A DNA stretch of 64,000 nucleotides from JAGVSR01 sp964589785 (lineage in GTDB: Bacteria; Pseudomonadota; Alphaproteobacteria; Rhizobiales; Hyphomicrobiaceae). The notes beneath the pieces were generated by a model that had not been told where the DNA came from, did not search any database, and saw only the letters and a program-made list of their open reading frames with translations. Where the stretch lies: positions 620,001 through 684,000 of the forward strand of contig CAZPUQ010000001.1 in the NCBI GenBank assembly GCA_964589785.1. The letters run 5' to 3'. A program made the position numbers and the translations under genes. Each line of letters starts with the position of its first letter. The stretch's first letter is position 1. Shown piece by piece: positions 8,161 to 15,686 of the stretch.

Positions 8161-9231
8161 GTGCCCATGAGCCGCAGGACGACATCGATCATCAAGGCCG
8201 CGCTTGCCGCCATGCACTACGCGCGCGCGGACGAGATGCTGGCGCCGCTGACGGGCGGGGCCGGCGTCATCTTCACCCTGCACCACGTCCGGCCCGAGCC
8301 GCCGCAGCCATTCGAGCCCAACCGCATCCTGAAGATCACGCCGCACTTTCTCGAAGCCGTGCTGCAACAGGTGATCGAGGCGGGCTTCGAGGTCGTGCCT
8401 CTCGACGACGTCCCGCACCGGCTGGACGCGGGAGACGATGGCCGCCCCTTCGCCTGCTTCACTTTCGACGACGGCTATCGCGACAATCGCGATCATGCGC
8501 TGCCCGTGTTCCGCAAGCTCGGCCTTCCGTTCACCGTGTTCGTGCCGGGCAACTTCCCCGAAGGCGGCGCGGACCTCTGGTGGCTGACGCTGGAGGAGGC
8601 GATCCGCCGCGCCGACACGGTCGAGATGACCCTGCAGGGCGTCCGGCGCCGGTTTCCGACGGCGACCGTCGCGGCGAAGGAACGCGCATTCCACGGCATC
8701 TACTGGGCGCTCCGACGCATGGACGAGGACGAGGCCCGCGCCGCCGTGGCCGAGCTTGCCGCCGCGCACGGGATCGACGCCCGCGCCCTCGCCGCCGGCC
8801 TTCTGATGTCGTGGGATGAGATTCGCGAGATGGCGCGCGACCCGCTCGTCTCCTTCGGCGCGCATACGTCAGGGCACTTCGCTCTGGCCAAGCTGCCAGA
8901 GGCGCGGGCGCGCAAGGAGATCGGTGACAGCATCGCCAAGCTCGAGCGCGAGCTCGGCCGCCCGTGCCGCCACTTCAGCTACCCCTACGGCGATCCCTCC
9001 GCGGCGGGCGAGCGCGAGTTCCGTCTCGCGGCGGAAGCCGGCGTCAAGACGGCCGTCACCACCCGCAAGGGGCTCGTCCATTCCCGCCACAAGGACCGCC
9101 TGATGGCACTGCCGCGCCTGTCGCTCAACGGCGACTATCAGGATACGCGCCTGGTCAAGGTGCTGATGTCGGGTGCGCCGTTCGCGCTGCGCGATGCGGT
9201 GAAGCGGCTCACCGGCGCCGCGGCGGCCTGA
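8161..9231 (+). CDS. Polysaccharide deacetylase family protein (NodB/CE4-like)
   Basis: A 356-residue CE4-type deacetylase-like protein, expected to remove N- or O-acetyl groups from a glycan. The NodB core starts at FTFDDGYRDN (100-109), which supplies the catalytic-base and metal-binding Asp pair, followed by SFGAHTSGHFALAKL (the H-x3-H metal site) and HFSYPYGD. The long insert DLWWLTLEEAIRRAD after the first motif also occurs in the paralogue at 39574-41043. A GTG start at 8161 and an ATG at 8167 are both possible; neither has a clear Shine-Dalgarno. It lies 148 bp after the Wzc-like gene and probably modifies the first EPS. There is no signal peptide, so action on a cytosolic lipid-linked precursor is plausible. 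Confidence 0.88.
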   Translation: MPMSRRTTSIIKAALAAMHYARADEMLAPLTGGAGVIFTLHHVRPEPPQPFEPNRILKITPHFLEAVLQQVIEAGFEVVPLDDVPHRLDAGDDGRPFACFTFDDGYRDNRDHALPVFRKLGLPFTVFVPGNFPEGGADLWWLTLEEAIRRADTVEMTLQGVRRRFPTATVAAKERAFHGIYWALRRMDEDEARAAVAELAAAHGIDARALAAGLLMSWDEIREMARDPLVSFGAHTSGHFALAKLPEARARKEIGDSIAKLERELGRPCRHFSYPYGDPSAAGEREFRLAAEAGVKTAVTTRKGLVHSRHKDRLMALPRLSLNGDYQDTRLVKVLMSGAPFALRDAVKRLTGAAAA

Positions 9232-9234
9232 CGC

Positions 9235-9438
9235 TCATGACCTCTGCATCCATCGGATGATGAGGCCCGCCGGCAGCACCCACAGCAGCCCAGCTACAAC
9301 GTAGTAGATGAGCTCGGCCGCCTTGCTGGCGTCGTTGACCTGCATGACGACCGCCACGCCCATGGCGAGCAGCGCATAGACGGCGATCAGGGTCAGCAGG
9401 AGGACCGTGCCGGCGAGCTTGCGGGTGCGAGGGGTCAT
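9235..9438 (-). CDS. DUF2842 small membrane protein
   Basis: A 67-residue protein with two membrane helices that matches the DUF2842 family, known mainly from alphaproteobacteria. The sequence opens MTPRTRKLAGTVLLLTLIAVY, and a second helix contains LIYYVVAGLLWVLPAGLIIRWM, a typical DUF2842 ending. The ATG at 9438 is chosen because the family begins with this basic MxxRTRK stretch; the open frame extends further upstream into non-family sequence. It is convergent with the deacetylase (3-bp gap) and divergent from ctaA. Function is unknown. The family's frequent proximity to haem A synthase genes is from memory. Confidence 0.85.
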   Translation of the reverse strand: MTPRTRKLAGTVLLLTLIAVYALLAMGVAVVMQVNDASKAAELIYYVVAGLLWVLPAGLIIRWMQRS

Positions 9439-9568
9439 GCGGCGGTTCCTGGACCTCAAGGGGCTGCGAGGAGGCAGCGGGTGCGGCCCCGGCGCACGAG
9501 GCATTGCCGGGCGATGCGGGAAGCGGCTATCAGAAGCCCGCGTCGTGTCAAGCCGGAGGAGCGTCGTG

Positions 9569-10639
9569 GTGCACGCTGGAACTGCCGCCGATCGTCCGGC
9601 GGACGACCGCCTAGTCCAGCTTTGGCTGGGCGGCGTGGCGTTTCTCGTCTTCGCCATGATCGTCGTCGGGGGCGCTACGCGTCTCACCGACAGTGGCCTG
9701 TCGATCACGGAATGGCAGCCGATCCTCGGCGCCATCCCGCCCCTCGACGAGACCGACTGGCAAATCGCTTTCGAGAAGTACCGGCAGATTCCCGAGTACC
9801 ACCTCGTCAACAAGGGCATGTCGCTCGACGCGTTCAAGTTCATCTACTGGTGGGAGTGGGGGCACCGCTTCCTCGGCCGCATCATCGGATTGGTGTTCGC
9901 CTTGCCTCTCGTGGTGTTCGTTGCGCGCGGCATGGTGCGGCCCGGCGCGCTGCCGAAATACCTGGGTGTCCTCGCGCTCGGCGGCCTGCAAGGCGCCATC
10001 GGCTGGTACATGGTCTCCTCGGGCCTCGCCGATCGCGTCGATGTCTCGCACTATCGGCTGGCGCTGCACCTCTCGGTTGCCTTTCTGATCCTCGGACTCC
10101 TCGTATGGCTCGCGATGGATCTGCGGCCGCCGGACGTAGGAGGGCGATCCGGCTTCCTGCCGCCGGCTGCCGGTGCCACGGCGCTTGCCATCGTCTGGCT
10201 CGTCTATGCCCAGGTGGCGCTCGGGGCGTTCGTGGCGGGCCTGAAGGCGGGCCTCGCCTACAACACCTGGCCGCTCATGGACGGCATGATCATCCCCGAC
10301 GATCTCCTTGCGATGTCGCCGTGGCCGGTGAACTTCGTCGAGAACGCCACGACGGTGCAGTTCAACCATCGCCTCGTCGCCTACGCAGTCACCGGGCTGG
10401 CGCTGTGGCACGCTTGGAGCCTCGTGCGCGCCGGGGCCGGCAGGGACGTGCGCGTCTCGGCCATGCTCTTGGCATCTGGTCTTCTTGCCCAGGTCGTGCT
10501 GGGCATCGTCACGCTGCTCAACGCCGTACCGCTCGGGCTCGGCATCGCGCACCAGGGCTTTGCGGCGGTCGTTCTGGCGATCGCCGTGCGCCACCTCTGG
10601 CTCGTGCGCCACGCGCCTCTCGCGCGAACCAAGGCGTAG
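9569..10639 (+). CDS. ctaA: Heme A synthase (COX15/CtaA type 2)
   Basis: Integral membrane enzyme converting heme O to heme A for cytochrome aa3 oxidase. The 356 residues and eight membrane helices fit the alphaproteobacterial/mitochondrial COX15 type. Visible landmarks are VGGATRLTDSGLSITEWQP, the WWEWGHRFLGRIIG helix with the conserved His, HLSVAFLILG, NTWPLMDGMIIP, VQFNHRLVAY and the late AHQGFAAVVLAIAV; in this list His residues are the haem ligands. The start is taken as GTG at 9569, eight bases after GGAGGA; GTG at 9566 is equally in frame. The open frame runs further upstream but shows no family sequence. It is convergent with argC, separated by 2 bp. Confidence 0.93.
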   Translation: MHAGTAADRPADDRLVQLWLGGVAFLVFAMIVVGGATRLTDSGLSITEWQPILGAIPPLDETDWQIAFEKYRQIPEYHLVNKGMSLDAFKFIYWWEWGHRFLGRIIGLVFALPLVVFVARGMVRPGALPKYLGVLALGGLQGAIGWYMVSSGLADRVDVSHYRLALHLSVAFLILGLLVWLAMDLRPPDVGGRSGFLPPAAGATALAIVWLVYAQVALGAFVAGLKAGLAYNTWPLMDGMIIPDDLLAMSPWPVNFVENATTVQFNHRLVAYAVTGLALWHAWSLVRAGAGRDVRVSAMLLASGLLAQVVLGIVTLLNAVPLGLGIAHQGFAAVVLAIAVRHLWLVRHAPLARTKA

Positions 10640-10641
10640 CC

Positions 10642-11568
10642 TCAGCCGATCCCGAGCATCAGCTTGATGTTCTGCACGGCCGCCCCCGCGGCCCCCTTGC
10701 CGAGGTTGTCGAGGCGGGCGACGAGAAGCGCGTGGCCGAGGTCCGCCCTGCCGAAGACGAACAGCTCCAGCCCGTCGGTGCCGTTCAAGGCCTCCGGCTC
10801 GAGCCGCGCCACACGGCCGGCTGCGCCCTCGACGACGCGCACGTTTCTCGTCCCCGTATAGTGCCGGGCGAGGACGCGCTCGATGTCGCCGGGCGCCGGT
10901 CGGCCCGGCAGCGTGTCGAGGTGCAACGGGATCGAGACCAGCATGCCCTGGCGGAAATTGCCGACCGACGGCACGAAGACCGGCCGCCGCGTCAGCCCGG
11001 TATAGGCCATCAGCTCCGGCACGTGCTTGTGCTCCAGGCCGAGCGCGTAGAGCTCGAAGCTCGGCGCCGTGCGCGTCAGCTCATAGGTATCGATCATCGC
11101 CTTGCCGCCGCCGGAGTATCCGGAGACGGCATTGACGGTGACGGGGTGGTCGGCGGGCACGATCCCGGCGGCGACGAGGGGGTGGAGGAGTGCGATAGCG
11201 CCCGTGGGATAGCAGCCGGGGTTGGCGACGCGCTCGGCGGCACGGATGCGGTCCGCCTGGGCCGCATCGAGCTCGGCGAAGCCGTAGACCCACCCCGGCG
11301 CGACCCGATGCGCCGTGGAGGCATCGACGATTAGCGGGGCTTTGTCGCCGAGGCTGCCTGCGAGCGCCACGGCCTCCTTCGCCGCCTCGTCGGGCAGGCA
11401 GAGGACGACAAGGTCCGCCTCCGCCATCAGGGCTTTGCGGGCCGTCGCGTCCTTGCGCTTCTCGGGCGCGATGGACAGCATCTTGAGCGCGCCTTCGCGT
11501 GCCAGCCGCTCGCGGATCTGAAGCCCCGTCGTGCCCGCCTCGCCGTCGATGAAGACCGTGCTGCTCAT
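10642..11568 (-). CDS. argC: N-acetyl-gamma-glutamyl-phosphate reductase, type 2
   Basis: Third step of arginine synthesis: NADPH-dependent reduction of N-acetyl-glutamyl-phosphate to the semialdehyde, in the cytosol. At 308 residues it is the short (type 2) ArgC. It shows the N-terminal FIDGEAGTTGLQIRERL dinucleotide motif, the active-site ANPGCYPTGAIALLHPL with the catalytic Cys, NAVSGYSGGGKAMIDTYE and HKHVPELMAYTGL. The ATG at 11568 gives the standard N terminus; the open frame continues upstream into the terC gene region. It follows rplM, rpsI and the TerC-type gene on the same strand, starting 8 bp after the terC stop; a terminator-like hairpin after rpsI suggests argC is expressed with terC. 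Confidence 0.95.
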   Translation of the reverse strand: MSSTVFIDGEAGTTGLQIRERLAREGALKMLSIAPEKRKDATARKALMAEADLVVLCLPDEAAKEAVALAGSLGDKAPLIVDASTAHRVAPGWVYGFAELDAAQADRIRAAERVANPGCYPTGAIALLHPLVAAGIVPADHPVTVNAVSGYSGGGKAMIDTYELTRTAPSFELYALGLEHKHVPELMAYTGLTRRPVFVPSVGNFRQGMLVSIPLHLDTLPGRPAPGDIERVLARHYTGTRNVRVVEGAAGRVARLEPEALNGTDGLELFVFGRADLGHALLVARLDNLGKGAAGAAVQNIKLMLGIG

Positions 11569-11576
11569 GGCCCCGG

Positions 11577-12335
11577 TCAGCCCCTCAGTCCCAGCCGGTG
11601 CAGGATGCCCTGCCAGATGGTTTCCGAGCAACCCACGCCCCACGTCGCGCAGGCGAGCTGGTGGCTGTCGCGATAGATCATGTCGAGGGCGACGTAGAGG
11701 ATGATGATGAGGCCGACCCAAGCGATCCACGGATACCGGTGCAGGAGTTTGGCGATGTAGGTGGAGGCGACCGCCATCAGGATGATCGCGAAGGCGAGGC
11801 CGATGACGAGGACGAGGGTCGATTCGCCCGCCGCGCCCGCCACGGCGAGCACGTTGTCGAGCGACATCGAGAGGTCGGCGAGGATAATCGTCCACAGTGC
11901 CGACCAGAAGGTCGTCTCGTGACCGGTCGTCGTGCCGTCGGCGAGCTTGGCTTCGAGATCTTCGATCGTCTCGTGCCCGTCCGTGTCCACGATCTGCCGG
12001 TACATCTTCCAGCAGACAAACAGCAGCAGCAGGCCGCCCGCAAGCGTGAGGCCGATGATCTGCAGCATCTGCTGGGCGACGGCCGAGAACAGGATGCGCA
12101 GGACGACCGCACCCAAGATGCCCCAGAAGATCACCTTGGCGCGCAAGGATGGGTGGACCTTCGAGGCCGCCATACCGACGACGATCGCGTTGTCGCCGGC
12201 GAGCGTCAGGTCGATCATGAGGATGTTGAACAGCGCGACCCAGTGCGTGCGCCACCATTCGGGCGACAGCATGAGACCGATATCCGTGAGGATCGTGTCG
12301 AGGAGGGAGCCGGCGCCGGCCAGCACGAAATCCAT
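11577..12335 (-). CDS. TerC family integral membrane protein
   Basis: A 252-residue TerC-family (YjbE/Alx-related) membrane protein with about seven helices. Some members of the family export Mn(II); others were named from tellurium resistance. Family signatures are the LIMIDLTLAGDNAIVVGMAA helix near the N terminus and its mirror DLSMSLDNVLAVAGAA in the second half, both with the conserved Asp-Asn pair thought to bind metal. It sits between rpsI and argC on the minus strand. I looked for a yybP-ykoY manganese riboswitch in the 179-bp leader and saw no match to its conserved bases. The substrate is therefore inferred from the family only. Confidence 0.9.
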   Translation of the reverse strand: MDFVLAGAGSLLDTILTDIGLMLSPEWWRTHWVALFNILMIDLTLAGDNAIVVGMAASKVHPSLRAKVIFWGILGAVVLRILFSAVAQQMLQIIGLTLAGGLLLLFVCWKMYRQIVDTDGHETIEDLEAKLADGTTTGHETTFWSALWTIILADLSMSLDNVLAVAGAAGESTLVLVIGLAFAIILMAVASTYIAKLLHRYPWIAWVGLIIILYVALDMIYRDSHQLACATWGVGCSETIWQGILHRLGLRG

Positions 12336-12453
12336 GTGTCGTCTCCGGGATGTGACCGCGGCGTCGGAACGGCTCGCCGGCTCGTCTGCGGTGGACTACG
12401 AAGCCGAGGGGTATGTGGCACTGCGTGCGACGGCCCGCAAGCGGGCGTGCGGC

Positions 12454-12490
12454 GAAACACAAACAGCCCGCCCGGAGGCGGGCGGGCTGT
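12454..12490 (-). terminator. Probable rpsI transcription terminator
   Basis: A 10-bp stem (12463-12472 with 12481-12490, arm ACAGCCCGCC) around an 8-base loop lies 24 bases after the rpsI stop. Read on the minus strand, the stem is followed by TTTGTGTTT. It separates the ribosomal pair from the terC leader. Confidence 0.7.
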
Positions 12491-12514
12491 CCGGGCGGAA
12501 GCGGGGAGCGCCGG

Positions 12515-12994
12515 TCAGCGCTTGGAGAACTGGAAGCTGCGGCGGGCCTTGACGCGGCCGTACTTCTTGCGCTCGACGGTCCGGCTGTCTCGGGTCAGGA
12601 AGCCGCCCTTCTTGAGCACGCTGCGCAGCTCGGGCTCGAAATAGGTGAGCGCCTTGGAGATGCCGTGCCGGATGGCACCGGCCTGGCCCGACAGGCCGCC
12701 GCCCGAGACCGACACGCGGATGTCATACTGAGTGAGGCGGTTGGCGGCGTTGAGCGGCTGCTGCAGCAGCATCTGCAGGACGGGCCGCGCGAAGTACGTC
12801 TTGAACTCCTTCTCGTTGACCGTGATCGTGCCCTTGCCGGGCTTGATCCATACCCGGGCCACCGCGTCCTTGCGCTTGCCCGTCGCGTAGGCGCGGCCGA
12901 GCTTGTCGAGCTTCTGCACGTGCACGGGCGCTTCGGCGGGAGCGGCCGTCTTGATGGCGCCGAGGTCGCTCAGCGTCTTTGCTTCGGTTGCCAT
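12515..12994 (-). CDS. rpsI: 30S ribosomal protein S9
   Basis: S9 of the small ribosomal subunit, 159 residues, in the alphaproteobacterial range, with an N-terminal Ala/Glu-rich extension before the conserved core. The core motifs are clear: GRAYATGKRKDAVARVWIKPG, the QPLNAANRLTQYDI segment, GGGLSGQAGAIRHGISKALTYF and the basic tail ending in FSKR, which reaches the P-site tRNA. It starts 3 bp after the rplM stop, the universal L13-S9 operon arrangement. Confidence 0.98.
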   Translation of the reverse strand: MATEAKTLSDLGAIKTAAPAEAPVHVQKLDKLGRAYATGKRKDAVARVWIKPGKGTITVNEKEFKTYFARPVLQMLLQQPLNAANRLTQYDIRVSVSGGGLSGQAGAIRHGISKALTYFEPELRSVLKKGGFLTRDSRTVERKKYGRVKARRSFQFSKR

Positions 12995-12997
12995 TTA

Positions 12998-13459
12998 TCA
13001 GGCCCTCGAGTTCTTGCGGTTGAGCGAGGCGATGTCGAGCTTCGCCGGGTTCTGGGCGGCGTGAGGATGCTCGGAGCCCTTATAGACGCGCAGGTTGCGC
13101 ATGAGCTGGCGTTGCAGCGGGCCGCGCTTCAGCATGCGCTCGACGGCCTTGACGATGACACGCTCGGGGAACTTGCCCTCGAGCAGGCGCTTGGGCGTAG
13201 TCTCCTTGATGCCACCGACGTAGCCGGTGTGGCGGTAGTAGACCTTGTCCTCGGTCTTGTTGCCCGTGAAGACGACCTTCTCGGCGTTGACGACGACGAC
13301 GTTGTCGCCGCAGTCGACGTGCGGCGTATAGATGGCCTTGTGCTTGCCCTTGAGGCGGGTGGCGATGAGGGCGGCGAGACGTCCGACGACGAGACCGTCG
13401 GCGTCGATCAGGACCCAGCCCTTTTCCACCTCGCCGGGCTTGGCGACGTAGGTTTTCAT
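12998..13459 (-). CDS. rplM: 50S ribosomal protein L13
   Basis: L13 of the large ribosomal subunit, 153 residues. Conserved blocks are KGWVLIDADGLVVGRLAALIA, GDNVVVVNAEKVVFTGNK, YYRHTGYVGGIKE and VERMLKRGPLQRQLMRNLRVY. It is first in the rplM-rpsI operon, and its promoter must lie in the AT-rich gap 13460-13788. Confidence 0.98.
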   Translation of the reverse strand: MKTYVAKPGEVEKGWVLIDADGLVVGRLAALIATRLKGKHKAIYTPHVDCGDNVVVVNAEKVVFTGNKTEDKVYYRHTGYVGGIKETTPKRLLEGKFPERVIVKAVERMLKRGPLQRQLMRNLRVYKGSEHPHAAQNPAKLDIASLNRKNSRA

Positions 13460-13788
13460 GATTACAGGTTCCAGCCTGGAGAGTTCGGCGCCTCAGGCGG
13501 CGCATGCGGGCGTCAGCCCGGACCGGCTGTCCCTACGTGAGGTTGTGGCAGGCGTCAAGAGCGATTTGGCTGCTTGCTGGTTTGTAGCCATATAGAAAAC
13601 AAAACAAAAACAGATAGTTGCTTGATGAGGTATCATTACACCATATATTAGGTAATATGATACCGTAGCCGACATCCGGTCATCCGGTCCCATCCTTATT
13701 GCGGTCGAAGTCGTGGGCGATGACATGCGCGACGTTCAATTGTGTTTATATGCGCCCGTCCTTCATTTTCGCCGGGAGACGATGCAAC
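13460..13788. other. Intergenic region upstream of rplM and a divergent hypothetical gene
   Basis: This 329-bp gap has no convincing gene. Its middle part (about 13560-13660) is far more AT-rich than the surroundings, with A-runs and the palindrome annotated at 13629-13664. It should contain the divergent promoters for rplM-rpsI (minus) and the exported hypothetical protein (plus). Confidence 0.6.
13629..13664. promoter_or_regulatory. AT-rich palindrome in the rplM upstream region
   Basis: Arms GGTATCATTAC and GGTAATATGATACC form an imperfect inverted repeat (8 bp perfect outer arms GGTATCAT/ATGATACC plus a TAC/GTA inner match) around an ACCATATATTA loop. It could be an operator or a hairpin in the long rplM leader. 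No known family was recognised. Confidence 0.4.
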
Positions 13789-14382
13789 ATGACAAGCTGC
13801 CGTGCGTTGACCTTGCTTCGGGCTCCGCTCGCGGTGCTCGGCGCCGCCCTGCTTCTGACGGCAGCGCTTATCCTCGCCGCGCTCCCCGTGCGGGCGCAAG
13901 ACGTGGAGGAGCTGAAACAGATCGAGCTCACCGACACGCTCGTTGGCGGCTTCATCGCGGCGCAGGCCGACCTGCAGCCCCTGTCGGCGAAGCTGCTCGA
14001 GGGCGGGGACAAGCAGGATGACGCGCTCCGCGCCGAGCTCGATGCCATCGCCAGGAAGCACGGCTTCGACGGCTTCATGCACATGGAAACTGTCGGAGCC
14101 AACATCTCGCTGGTGCTCGACGGGCTCGACCGGACGACGGGCGAGTACACCGATCCCGTCGAGAAGATGAAGCTCGAGCTCGAGAACATCCGCACCGATG
14201 CCTCGATTCCCGAGGAGGACAAGAAGCTCGTGATCGACGATCTCAACCAGGAGATCGCAGCGGCCAAGCCGCTCCAGTTCAAGCAGAACATCGAGGTGGT
14301 GAAGCGCCACCAGGGCGAGCTCGAGAAGCTCACCGTCGACAGCGCCGGCGAGAGCATGCCCGAGGAGGGCGCCGGGCGCTGA
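13789..14382 (+). CDS. Hypothetical exported protein
   Basis: A 197-residue protein of unknown function. It begins with a clear Sec signal (MTSCRALTLL, a hydrophobic run, then LPVRA before QDVEEL), so the mature part should be periplasmic. The rest is acidic, mostly helical and without Cys after the signal. It carries evenly spaced Leu/Glu stretches such as EKMKLELENIRTDASI and EEDKKLVIDDLNQEI, suggesting a helical bundle. The ATG at 13789 is the start that puts the signal peptide at the N terminus; the open frame extends 90 bp upstream. It is followed 27 bp later by the enoyl-CoA hydratase gene in the same orientation, perhaps an operon. Confidence 0.7.
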   Translation: MTSCRALTLLRAPLAVLGAALLLTAALILAALPVRAQDVEELKQIELTDTLVGGFIAAQADLQPLSAKLLEGGDKQDDALRAELDAIARKHGFDGFMHMETVGANISLVLDGLDRTTGEYTDPVEKMKLELENIRTDASIPEEDKKLVIDDLNQEIAAAKPLQFKQNIEVVKRHQGELEKLTVDSAGESMPEEGAGR

Positions 14383-14409
14383 GCCGCAGCAGTAGTGAGA
14401 GAGACCGAC

Positions 14410-15225
14410 ATGACCCTGCCAACGGTGTCGAACCGGCCCCCGTTGCGCGTTGAGCGCCCGCGGCCCGGTGTGGCGGCCCTCATCCTCGACCGCCCGCACC
14501 AGCGCAACAGCCTGTCGATCGCCATGATGGCGGCGCTCCACGGCGAGATCGCAACCCTTGGGACCGATCCGGGCGTGGCGGCCGTCGTGATCGCCGCCGA
14601 GGGTCCCGCCTTCTGTGCCGGCCACGACCTGAAGGAGATGACCGCGCATCGCGCCGATCCCGACGGCGGACGCCTCTTCTTCGCCGAGACGATGACGCGC
14701 TGCGCCGAGCTGATGCAGGCGATCGTCGCCTGTCCGAAGCCCGTGATTGCCGCGGTGCAGGGCATCGCGACGGCGGCGGGATGCCAGCTCGTGGCGACCT
14801 GCGATCTCGCCGTCGCCGAGGAGGATAGCCGCTTCGCGACGCCGGGCGTCAACATCGGACTCTTCTGCTCGACGCCGATGGTGGCGTTGACGCGCAACGT
14901 CTCGCGTAAGCGGGCGATGGAGATGCTTCTGCTCGGCGAGATGCTGGGCGCCCGCGAAGCCGCCGACTATGGCCTCGTCAACCGGGTCGTCGCGAAGGGA
15001 GAGGCCTACGAGGCGGCGCTGGGGATGGCGCGCATCATCGCCTCCAAGTCGCCGCTCACCGTCGCGATCGGCAAGAGGGCCTTCCACGACCAGATCGAGA
15101 TGAGGCTCGCGGAGGCCTACGACTATGCCGCGCGGGTGATGACGGAGAACATGCTGAAGGCCGATGCCGAGGAAGGCATCGCAGCGTTCCTGGAGAAGCG
15201 GCCGCCCGAATGGAAAGGCTGCTGA
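14410..15225 (+). CDS. Enoyl-CoA hydratase/isomerase family protein
   Basis: A 271-residue crotonase-superfamily protein, closest in pattern to the ECHDC3-like group. Such enzymes bind acyl-CoA and hydrate or isomerise it in the cytosol. Visible motifs are AAEGPAFCAGHDLKEM (oxyanion-hole strand), VQGIATAAGCQLVATCDLAVA (second oxyanion Gly region) and the C-terminal ESxxxxDAEEGIAAFLEKRPP-type ending. In classical enoyl-CoA hydratase two Glu residues act in catalysis; here the region after NIGLFCSTPMVALTR does not show the usual second Glu, so true hydratase activity is uncertain. ATG 14410 follows a GAGAGA run by six bases; a GTG at 14395 is an alternative. The CoA-binding protein gene follows after 17 bp. 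Confidence 0.88.
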   Translation: MTLPTVSNRPPLRVERPRPGVAALILDRPHQRNSLSIAMMAALHGEIATLGTDPGVAAVVIAAEGPAFCAGHDLKEMTAHRADPDGGRLFFAETMTRCAELMQAIVACPKPVIAAVQGIATAAGCQLVATCDLAVAEEDSRFATPGVNIGLFCSTPMVALTRNVSRKRAMEMLLLGEMLGAREAADYGLVNRVVAKGEAYEAALGMARIIASKSPLTVAIGKRAFHDQIEMRLAEAYDYAARVMTENMLKADAEEGIAAFLEKRPPEWKGC

Positions 15226-15242
15226 CGGAAGGACATACCACC

Positions 15243-15686
15243 ATGAGCTTCACCAATCCGAGCGACGAAGAGATCGCCGACCTGCTCGAGAGCGCCCGCG
15301 TGTTCGTGGTGGTCGGAGCCTCGGCCAATCCCGCGCGCCCTGTCCATGAGGTCATGGAGCGACTGATTGCCAAGGGCTACGAGGTCGTGCCCGTTAACCC
15401 CGGGCTCGCGGGCCAGGAGCTCATGGGCCGCAAGGTCTACGCCTCGCTCGCGGACGTGCCGGCACCCGCCGACGTCGTCGACATCTTTCGCGCGCCGGAT
15501 GCCGCTCTTGCCATCGTCGAGGAAGCGGTTGCCGAGAAGGAGCGTCTATCGCTCAAGGCCGTGTGGATGCAGATCGGGGTCATTAACGAGGCGGCGGCCC
15601 GGCTCGCGGCCGACGCCGGGCTCACGGTGGTGATGGACCGCTGCCCGAAGATCGAGCTCGGCCGGCTCGGCATCACTCGCGCGTAA
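15243..15686 (+). CDS. CoA-binding domain protein (YccU-like)
   Basis: A 147-residue cytosolic protein with a single CoA-binding Rossmann domain. The sequence shows the family strand VFVVVGASANPARPVHEVM, the VVPVNPGLAGQELMGRKVYASLADVP segment, DVVDIFR and the final VVMDRCPKIE with its conserved Cys. Relatives bind CoA and are often of unknown role. ATG 15243 follows GGAAGG by nine bases; the frame extends 33 bp upstream without family match. It follows the enoyl-CoA hydratase closely, and this acyl-CoA pair is often next to rplM-rpsI in Rhizobiales (from memory). Its 3' end overlaps the convergent GH3 gene by 14 bp. Confidence 0.88.
   Translation: MSFTNPSDEEIADLLESARVFVVVGASANPARPVHEVMERLIAKGYEVVPVNPGLAGQELMGRKVYASLADVPAPADVVDIFRAPDAALAIVEEAVAEKERLSLKAVWMQIGVINEAAARLAADAGLTVVMDRCPKIELGRLGITRA

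Noticed and set aside
12336..12454. A yybP-ykoY manganese riboswitch before the TerC-type gene
   Set aside because: The conserved GGGGAGTA-type and other invariant bases are absent from the leader.
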